Assembly: GCA_001643675.2 (NCBI GenBank)
Contig: LSRY02000001.1
Span: 2,642,501-2,706,500 of the forward strand
DNA: 64,000 nucleotides
Direction of reading: 5' to 3'
DNA from: Monocercomonoides exilis
Taxonomy: Eukaryota; Preaxostyla; Oxymonadida; Polymastigidae
Shown piece after piece: positions 55,234 through 64,000 of this stretch (within the stretch, counting starts at the first letter, position 1; each line of letters opens with the position of its first letter). The translations under genes and the position numbers were made by a program. A model generated the notes under the pieces. That model ran no database searches. It saw only the letters and a program-made list of their open reading frames with translations, and had not been told where the DNA came from.

Positions 55234-58200
55234 GGGTGCGCGTTTGGGGTGGAGGCGAGCGGGATGTGAGGGGGGCGGGGCGGTGCGCGTTGCGGGGCAG
55301 GTGCGGTGGCAAACGGTTGGTAACTTTTTTTTTAACAATTTTTTTACTTTTGCTTTTTTTGTGCACACAGGCAAAATCTGGCGATTTTGCTCAGGAACGA
55401 CAATCCGAGGTTTCCGAAGGTGTGATTTTTTTTTATTTTCTATTTTTACCTCTTGCCCCCACACCTCCCAAACACACATCCTTTTTGCTGTCGCGCTGTC
55501 CCTTCCCCCGGAAAAAAAATATTTTCCTTTTTCCGGTCAACCCGGCTTGACCCCCTTTTCGGGTCATTTTTTCCGTCTTTATCCAAAAGGGGGTGCGCGT
55601 TTGGGGTGGAGGCGAGCGGGATGTGAGGGGGGCGGGGCGGTGCGCGTTGCGGGGCAGGTGCGGTGGCAAACGGTTGGTAACTTTTTTTTTAACAATTTTT
55701 TTACTTTTGCTTTTTTTGTGCACACAGGCAAAATCTGGCGATTTTGCTCAGGAACGACAATCCGAGGTTTCCGAAGGTGTGATTTTTTTTTATTTTCTAT
55801 TTTTACCTCTTGCCCCCACACCTCCCAAACACACATCCTTTTTGCTGTCGCGCTGTCCCTTCCCCCCGGAAAAAAAATATTTTCCTTTTTCCGGTCAACC
55901 CGGCTGACCCCCTTTTCGGGTCATTTTTTCCGTCTTTATCCAAAAGGGGGTGCGCGTTTGGGGTGGAGGCGAGCGGGATGTGAGGGGGCGGGGCGGTGCG
56001 CGTTGCGGGGCAGGTGCGGTGGCAAACGGTTGGTAACTTTTTTTTAACAATTTTTTTACTTTTGCTTTTTTTGTGCACACAGGCAAAATCTGGCGATTTT
56101 GCTCAGGAACGACAATCCGAGGTTTCCGAAGGTGTGATTTTTTTTTATTTTCTATTTTTACCTCTTGCCCCCACACCTCCCAAACACACATCCTTTTTGC
56201 TGTCGCGCTGTCCCTTCCCCCGGAAAAAAAATATTTTCCTTTTTCCGGTCAACCCGGCTGACCCCCTTTTCGGGTCATTTTTTCCGTCTTTATCCAAAAG
56301 GGGGTGCGCGTTTGGGGTGGAGGCGAGCGGGATGTGAGGGGGGCGGGGCGGTGCGCGTTGCGGGGCAGGTGCGGTGGCAAACGGTTGGTAACTTTTTTTT
56401 TAACAATTTTTTTACTTTTGCTTTTTTTGTGCACACAGGCAAAATCTGGCGATTTTGCTCAGGAACGACAATCCGAGGTTTCCGAAGGTGTGATTTTTTT
56501 TTATTTTCTATTTTTACCTCTTGCCCCCACACCTCCCAAACACACATCCTTTTTGCTGTCGCGCTGTCCCTTCCCCCGGAAAAAAAATATTTTCCTTTTT
56601 CCGGTCAACCCGGCTGACCCCCTTTTCGGGTCATTTTTTCCGTCTTTATCCAAAAGGGGGTGCGCGTTTGGGGTGGAGGCGAGCGGGATGTGAGGGGGGC
56701 GGGGCGGTGCGCGTTGCGGGGCAGGTGCGGTGGCAAACGGTTGGTAACTTTTTTTTAACAATTTTTTACTTTTGCTTTTTTTTGTGCACACAGGCAAAAT
56801 CTGGCGATTTTGCTCAGGAACGACAATCCGAGGTTTCCGAAGGTGTGATTTTTTTATTTTCTATTTTTACCTCTTGCCCCCACACCTCCCAAACACACAT
56901 CCTTTTTGCTGTCGCGCTGTCCCTTCCCCCGGAAAAAAAATATTTTCCTTTTTCCGGTCAACCCGGCTGACCCCCTTTTCGGGTCATTTTTCCGTCTTTA
57001 TCCAAAAGGGGGTGCGCGTTTGGGGTGGAGGCGAGCGGGATGTGAGGGGGCGGGGCGGTGCGCGTTGCGGGGCAGGTGCGGTGGCAAACGGTTGGTAACT
57101 TTTTTTTAACAATTTTTTTACTTTTGCTTTTTTTTGTGCACACAGGCAAAATCTGGCGATTTTGCTCAGGAACGACAATCCGAGGTTTCCGAAGGTGTGA
57201 TTTTTTTTATTTTCTATTTTTACCTCTTGCCCCCACACCTCCCAAACACACATCCTTTTTGCTGTCGCGCTGTCCCTTCCCCCGGAAAAAAAATATTTTC
57301 CTTTTTCCGGTCAACCCGGCTGACCCCCTTTTCGGGTCATTTTTCCGTCTTTATCCAAAAGGGGTGCGCGTTTGGGGTGGAGGCGAGCGGGATGTGAGGG
57401 GGCGGGGCGGTGCGCGTTGCGGGGCAGGTGCGGTGGCAAACGGTTGGTAACTTTTTTTTAACAATTTTTTTACTTTTGCTTTTTTTTGTGCACACAGGCA
57501 AAATCTGGCGATTTTGCTCAGGAACGACAATCCGAGGTTTCCGAAGGTGTGATTTTTTTATTTTCTATTTTTACCTCTTGCCCCCACACCTCCCAAACAC
57601 ACATCCTTTTTGCTGTCGCGCTGTCCCTTCCCCGGAAAAAAATATTTTCCTTTTTCCGGTCAACCCGGCTGACCCCCTTTTCGGGTCATTTTTCCGTCTT
57701 TATCCAAAAGGGGGTGCGCGTTTGGGGTGGAGGCGAGCGGGATGTGAGGGGGCGGGGCGGTGCGCGTTGCGGGGCAGGTGCGGTGGCAAACGGTTGGTAA
57801 CTTTTTTTTAACAATTTTTTTACTTTTGCTTTTTTGTGCACACAGGCAAAATCTGGCGATTTTGCTCAGGAACGACAATCCGAGGTTTCCGAAGGTGTGA
57901 TTTTTTTATTTTCTATTTTTACCTCTTGCCCCCACACCTCCCAAACACACATCCTTTTTGCTGTCGCGCTGTCCCTTCCCCCCGGAAAAAAAATATTTTC
58001 CTTTTTCCGGTCAACCCGGCTGACCCCCTTTTCGGGTCATTTTTTCCGTCTTTATCCAAAAGGGGGTGCGCGTTTGGGGTGGAGGCGAGCGGGATGTGAG
58101 GGGGCGGGGCGGTGCGCGTTGCGGGGCAGGTGCGGTGGCAAACGGTTGGTAACTTTTTTTAACAATTTTTTTACTTTTGCTTTTTTTGTGCACACAGGCA

Positions 58201-61200
58201 AAATCTGGCGATTTTGCTCAGGAACGACAATCCGAGGTTTCCGAAGGTGTGATTTTTTTTTATTTTCTATTTTTACCTCTTGCCCCCACACCTCCCAAAC
58301 ACACATCCTTTTTGCTGTCGCGCTGTCCCTTCCCCCGGAAAAAAAATATTTTCCTTTTTCCGGTCAACCCGGCTGACCCCCTTTTCGGGTCATTTTTTCC
58401 GTCTTTATCCAAAAGGGGGTGCGCGTTTGGGGTGGAGGCGAGCGGGATGTGAGGGGGGCGGGGCGGTGCGCGTTGCGGGGCAGGTGCGGTGGCAAACGGT
58501 TGGTAACTTTTTTTTTAACAATTTTTTACTTTTGCTTTTTTGTGCACACAGGCAAAATCTGGCGATTTTGCTCAGGAACGACAATCCGAGGTTTCCGAAG
58601 GTGTGATTTTTTTTTATTTTCTATTTTTACCTCTTGCCCCCACACCTCCCAAACACACATCCTTTTTGCTGTCGCGCTGTCCCTTCCCCCGGAAAAAAAA
58701 TATTTTCCTTTTTCCGGTCAACCCGGCTGACCCCCTTTTCGGGTCATTTTTTCCGTCTTTATCCAAAAGGGGGTGCGCGTTTGGGGTGGAGGCGAGCGGG
58801 ATGTGAGGGGGGCGGGGCGGTGCGCGTTGCGGGGCAGGTGCGGTGGCAAACGGTTGGTAACTTTTTTTAACAATTTTTTACTTTTGCTTTTTTGTGCACA
58901 CAGGCAAAATCTGGCGATTTTGCTCAGGAACGACAATCCGAGGTTTCCGAAGGTGTGATTTTTTTATTTTCTATTTTTACCTCTTGCCCCCACACCTCCC
59001 AAACACACATCCTTTTTGCTGTCGCGCTGTCCCTTCCCCCGGAAAAAAATATTTTCCTTTTTCCGGTCAACCCGGCTGACCCCCTTTTCGGGTCATTTTT
59101 TCCGTCTTTATCCAAAAGGGGGTGCGCGTTTGGGGTGGAGGCGAGCGGGATGTGAGGGGGCGGGGCGGTGCGCGTTGCGGGGCAGGTGCGGTGGCAAACG
59201 GTTGGTAACTTTTTTTAACAATTTTTTACTTTTGCTTTTTTGTGCACACAGGCAAAATCTGGCGATTTTGCTCAGGAACGACAATCCGAGGTTTCCGAAG
59301 GTGTGATTTTTTTATTTTCTATTTTTACCTCTTGCCCCCACACCTCCCAAACACACATCCTTTTTGCTGTCGCGCTGTCCCTTCCCCCGGAAAAAAAATA
59401 TTTTCCTTTTTCCGGTCAACCCGGCTGACCCCCTTTTCGGGTCATTTTTTCCGTCTTTATCCAAAAGGGGGTGCGCGTTTGGGGTGGAGGCGAGCGGGAT
59501 GTGAGGGGGGCGGGGCGGTGCGCGTTGCGGGGCAGGTGCGGTGGCAAACGGTTGGTAACTTTTTTTTTAACAATTTTTTACTTTTGCTTTTTTTTGTGCA
59601 CACAGGCAAAATCTGGCGATTTTGCTCAGGAACGACAATCCGAGGTTTCCGAAGGTGTGATTTTTTATTTTCTATTTTTACCTCTTGCCCCCACACCTCC
59701 CAAACACACATCCTTTTTGCTGTCGCGCTGTCCCTTCCCCCGGAAAAAAAATATTTTCCTTTTTCCGGTCAACCCGGCTGACCCCCTTTTCGGGTCATTT
59801 TTTCCGTCTTTATCCAAAAGGGGGTGCGCGTTTGGGGTGGAGGCGAGCGGGATGTGAGGGGGGCGGGGCGGTGCGCGTTGCGGGGCAGGTGCGGTGGCAA
59901 ACGGTTGGTAACTTTTTTTTTAACAATTTTTTACTTTTGCTTTTTTTTGTGCACACAGGCAAAATCTGGCGATTTTGCTCAGGAACGACAATCCGAGGTT
60001 TCCGAAGGTGTGATTTTTTATTTTCTATTTTTACCTCTTGCCCCCACACCTCCCAAACACACATCCTTTTTGCTGTCGCGCTGTCCCTTCCCCCGGAAAA
60101 AAAATATTTTCCTTTTTCCGGTCAACCCGGCTGACCCCCTTTTCGGGTCATTTTTCCGTCTTTATCCAAAAAGGGGGTGCGCGTTTGGGGTGGAGGCGAG
60201 CGGGATGTGAGGGGGCGGGGCGGTGCGCGTTGCGGGGCAGGTGCGGTGGCAAACGGTTGGTAACTTTTTTTAACAATTTTTTACTTTTGCTTTTTTGTGC
60301 ACACAGGCAAAATCTGGCGATTTTGCTCAGGAACGACAATCCGAGGTTTCCGAAGGTGTGATTTTTTTATTTTCTATTTTTACCTCTTGCCCCCACACCT
60401 CCCAAACACACATCCTTTTTGCTGTCGCGCTGTCCCTTCCCCCGGAAAAAAATATTTTCCTTTTTCCGGTCAACCCGGCTGACCCCCCTTTTCGGGTCAT
60501 TTTTTCCGTCTTTATCCAAAAGGGGGTGCGCGTTTGGGGTGGAGGCGAGCGGGATGTGAGGGGGGCGGGGCGGTGCGCGTTGCGGGGCAGGTGCGGTGGC
60601 AAACGGTTGGTAACTTTTTTTTAACAATTTTTTACTTTTGCTTTTTTGTGCACACAGGCAAAATCTGGCGATTTTGCTCAGGAACGACAATCCGAGGTTT
60701 CCGAAGGTGTGATTTTTTTATTTTCTATTTTTACCTCTTGCCCCCACACCTCCCAAACACACATCCTTTTTGCTGTCGCGCTGTCCCTTCCCCGGAAAAA
60801 AATATTTTCCTTTTTCCGGTCAACCCGGCTGACCCCCTTTTCGGGTCATTTTTTCCGTCTTTATCCAAAAGGGGGTGCGCGTTTGGGGTGGAGGCGAGCG
60901 GGATGTGAGGGGGCGGGGCGGTGCGCGTTGCGGGGCAGGTGCGGTGGCAAACGGTTGGTAACTTTTTTTAACAATTTTTTACTTTTGCTTTTTTTGTGCA
61001 CACAGGCAAAATCTGGCGATTTTGCTCAGGAACGACAATCCGAGGTTTCCGAAGGTGTGATTTTTTTATTTTCTATTTTTACCTCTTGCCCCCACACCTC
61101 CCAAACACACATCCTTTTTGCTGTCGCGCTGTCCCTTCCCCGGAAAAAAATATTTTCCTTTTTCCGGTCAACCCGGCTGACCCCCTTTTCGGGTCATTTT

Positions 61201-64000
61201 TTCCGTCTTTATCCAAAAGGGGGTGCGCGTTTGGGGTGGAGGCGAGCGGGATGTGAGGGGGCGGGGCGGTGCGCGTTGCGGGGCAGGTGCGGTGGCAAAC
61301 GGTTGGTAACTTTTTTTTAACAATTTTTTACTTTTGCTTTTTTGTGCACACAGGCAAAATCTGGCGATTTTGCTCAGGAACGACAATCCGAGGTTTCCGA
61401 AGGTGTGATTTTTTTATTTTCTATTTTTACCTCTTGCCCCCACACCTCCCAAACACACATCCTTTTTGCTGTCGCGCTGTCCCTTCCCCCGGAAAAAAAA
61501 TATTTTCCTTTTTCCGGTCAACCCGGCTGACCCCTTTTCGGGTCATTTTTTCCGTCTTTATCCAAAAAGGGGGTGCGCGTTTGGGGTGGAGGCGAGCGGG
61601 ATGTGAGGGGGCGGGGCGGTGCGCGTTGCGGGGCAGGTGCGGTGGCAAACGGTTGGTAACTTTTTTTAACAATTTTTTACTTTTGCTTTTTTTGTGCACA
61701 CAGGCAAAATCTGGCGATTTTGCTCAGGAACGACAATCCGAGGTTTCCGAAGGTGTGATTTTTTTATTTTCTATTTTTACCTCTTGCCCCCACACCTCCC
61801 AAACACACATCCTTTTTGCTGTCGCGCTGTCCCTTCCCCCGGAAAAAAAATATTTTCCTTTTTCCGGTCAACCCGGCTGACCCCCTTTTCGGGTCATTTT
61901 TCCGTCTTTATCCAAAAGGGGTGCGCGTTTGGGGTGGAGGCGAGCGGGATGTGAGGGCGGGGCGGTGCGCGTTGCGGGGCAGGTGCGGTGGCAAACGGTT
62001 GGTAACTTTTTTTTAACAATTTTTTTACTTTTGCTTTTTTGTGCACACAGGCAAAATCTGGCGATTTTGCTCAGGAACGACAATCCGAGGTTTCCGAAGG
62101 TGTGATTTTTTTATTTTCTATTTTTACCTCTTGCCCCCACACCTCCCAAACACACATCCTTTTTGCTGTCGCGCTGTCCCTTCCCCCCGGAAAAAAAATA
62201 TTTTCCTTTTTCCGGTCAACCCGGCTGACCCCTTTTCGGGTCATTTTTTCCGTCTTTATCCAAAAGGGGTGCGCGTTTGGGGTGGAGGCGAGCGGGATGT
62301 GAGGGGGCGGGGCGGTGCGCGTTGCGGGGCAGGTGCGGTGGCAAACGGTTGGTAACTTTTTTTTAACAATTTTTTACTTTTGCTTTTTTTTGTGCACACA
62401 GGCAAAATCTGGCGATTTTGCTCAGGAACGACAATCCGAGGTTTCCGAAGGTGTGATTTTTTTATTTTCTATTTTTACCTCTTGCCCCCACACCTCCCAA
62501 ACACACATCCTTTTTGCTGTCGCGCTGTCCCTTCCCCCCGGAAAAAAAATATTTTCCTTTTTCCGGTCAACCCGGCTGACCCCCTTTTCGGGTCATTTTT
62601 TCCGTCTTTATCCAAAAGGGGGTGCGCGTTTGGGGTGGAGGCGAGCGGGATGTGAGGGGGCGGGGCGGTGCGCGTTGCGGGGCAGGTGCGGTGGCAAACG
62701 GTTGGTAACTTTTTTTTAACAATTTTTTTACTTTTGCTTTTTTGTGCACACAGGCAAAATCTGGCGATTTTGCTCAGGAACGACAATCCGAGGTTTCCGA
62801 AGGTGTGATTTTTTTATTTTCTATTTTTACCTCTTGCCCCCACACCTCCCAAACACACATCCTTTTTGCTGTCGCGCTGTCCCTTCCCCCGGAAAAAAAA
62901 TATTTTCCTTTTTCCGGTCAACCCGGCTGACCCCCTTTCGGGTCATTTTTTCCGTCTTTATCCAAAAGGGGGGTGCGCGTTTGGGGTGGAGGCGAGCGGG
63001 ATGTGAGGGGGGCGGGGCGGTGCGCGTTGCGGGGCAGGTGCGGTGGCAAACGGTTGGTAACTTTTTTTTTAACAATTTTTTTACTTTTGCTTTTTTTGTG
63101 CACACAGGCAAAATCTGGCGATTTTGCTCAGGAACGACAATCCGAGGTTTCCGAAGGTGTGATTTTTTTTTATTTTCTATTTTTACCTCTTGCCCCCACA
63201 CCTCCCAAACACACATCCTTTTTGCTGTCGCGCTGTCCCTTCCCCCGGAAAAAAAATATTTTCCTTTTTCCGGTCAACCCGGCTGACCCCCTTTTCGGGT
63301 CATTTTTTCCGTCTTTATCCAAAAGGGGGTGCGCGTTTGGGGTGGAGGCGAGCGGGATGTGAGGGGGGCGGGGCGGTGCGCGTTGCGGGGCAGGTGCGGT
63401 GGCAAACGGTTGGTAACTTTTTTTAACAATTTTTTACTTTTGCTTTTTTTGTGCACACAGGCAAAATCTGGCGATTTTGCTCAGGAACGACAATCCGAGG
63501 TTTCCGAAGGTGTGATTTTTTTTTATTTTCTATTTTTACCTCTTGCCCCCACACCTCCCAAACACACATCCTTTTTGCTGTCGCGCTGTCCCTTCCCCCG
63601 GAAAAAAATATTTTCCTTTTTCCGGTCAACCCGGCTGACCCCCTTTTCGGGTCATTTTTCCGTCTTTATCCAAAAGGGGGTGCGCGTTTGGGGTGGAGGC
63701 GAGCGGGATGTGAGGGGGGCGGGGCGGTGCGCGTTGCGGGGCAGGTGCGGTGGCAAACGGTTGGTAACTTTTTTTTTAACAATTTTTTTACTTTTGCTTT
63801 TTTGTGCACACAGGCAAAATCTGGCGATTTTGCTCAGGAACGACAATCCGAGGTTTCCGAAGGTGTGATTTTTTTATTTTCTATTTTTACCTCTTGCCCC
63901 CACACCTCCCAAACACACATCCTTTTTGCTGTCGCGCTGTCCCTTCCCCCGGAAAAAAATATTTTCCTTTTTCCGGTCAACCCGGCTGACCCCCTTTTCG
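55222..64000 (+). repeat. About 352-bp satellite, 24 complete units plus one partial, continuing past the window
   Basis: Units begin TTATCCAAAAGGGGGTGCGC. Starts fall at 55222, 55579, 55936, 56290 and so on to 63666, mean spacing 351.8 bp. Each has a G-rich part (GGGATGTGAGGGGGGCGGGG), AACGGTTGGTAAC, T runs, a hairpin GCAAAAT-CTGGCG-ATTTTGC, a C-rich part (TTGCCCCCACACCTCCC), GGAAAAAAAATATTTTCC, and GACCCCC-TTTT-CGGGTC. As far as I read them, copies differ only in homopolymer lengths (G4-6, C4-6, T6-9, A5-8) with no clear substitution. GC content is much higher than in the flank. Frames run through several units but are not coding: they occur on both strands and shift with homopolymer length. 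Centromeric, subtelomeric or array-amplified origin cannot be told. Confidence 0.95.

Noticed and set aside
55236-63989. Many frames of 60-270 codons on both strands through the satellite
   Set aside because: They arise because the unit lacks stops in several frames. They occur on both strands, end wherever a homopolymer length changes, and no start or splice pattern is conserved.
55222-64000. Regularly spaced repeats as a CRISPR array
   Set aside because: The whole 352-bp unit is conserved with no variable spacers, and the context is eukaryotic.

Overview
The window is AT-rich eukaryotic nuclear DNA. The first gene families are split by short GT-AG introns of about 58-86 nt, coding stretches are less AT-rich than their flanks, and there are two interstitial TTAGGG tracts. 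Short-intron genes full of Lys/Glu-rich and Ser-rich low complexity, plus the gene at 5.7-7.1 kb, resemble what I remember of oxymonads (Monocercomonoides-like flagellates). That assignment is recollection plus inference, not a search result. The window is poor in housekeeping genes and rich in mobile-element remains, so it reads as a repeat-rich or subtelomere-like part of a protist chromosome.

Layout. 0-1.7 kb: the 3' end of a gene encoding seventeen 30-residue ankyrin-like repeats. 2.7-3.3 kb: a minus-strand gene relic. 5.7-8.7 kb: an intron-containing gene of a lineage-specific family, followed by a low-complexity gene. The same pair recurs, broken, at 30.5-32.7 kb (a segmental duplication). 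9.5-10.2 kb: a broken minus-strand gene. 10.6-11.1 kb: a 435-bp MITE with TA target duplication. 13.3-14.6 kb: a less AT-rich block with long unrecognised reading frames. 15.2-16.7 kb: a broken tyrosine recombinase. 18.2 kb: a GC-rich palindrome. 18.4-27.3 kb: one minus-strand gene in which a ubiquitin-specific protease domain is fused to a DDE-type transposase. It is cut in two by a 5.04-kb element with 30-bp terminal inverted repeats, and removing that element with one copy of its target duplication restores the frame exactly. 34.4-49.1 kb: four more tyrosine-recombinase elements of the type YR plus C-terminal SANT/Myb domain. Only the last keeps an uninterrupted catalytic domain. 49.3-49.6 kb: an 83-bp tandem repeat. 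50.5-51.2 kb: a coiled-coil gene. 51.7-55.1 kb: nothing recognisable. 55.18 kb to the window end: a 352-bp satellite, 24 complete copies and a partial one, starting at a perfect 23-bp-arm hairpin.

How the parts fit. Two families of DNA-mobilising proteins dominate: the USP-DDE fusion and the YR-SANT family. The YR-SANT proteins carry N-terminal SP-rich and AT-hook-like segments and a C-terminal Myb-like DNA-binding domain. They look like Crypton-type elements, but I know of no described family with this exact layout. Most copies are dead, with nonsense codons and frameshifts at TAA, TAG and TGA in positions that do not suggest codon reassignment. The most unusual items are the USP domain inside a transposase gene, the clean 5-kb insertion into it, and the satellite whose copies differ only in homopolymer length.
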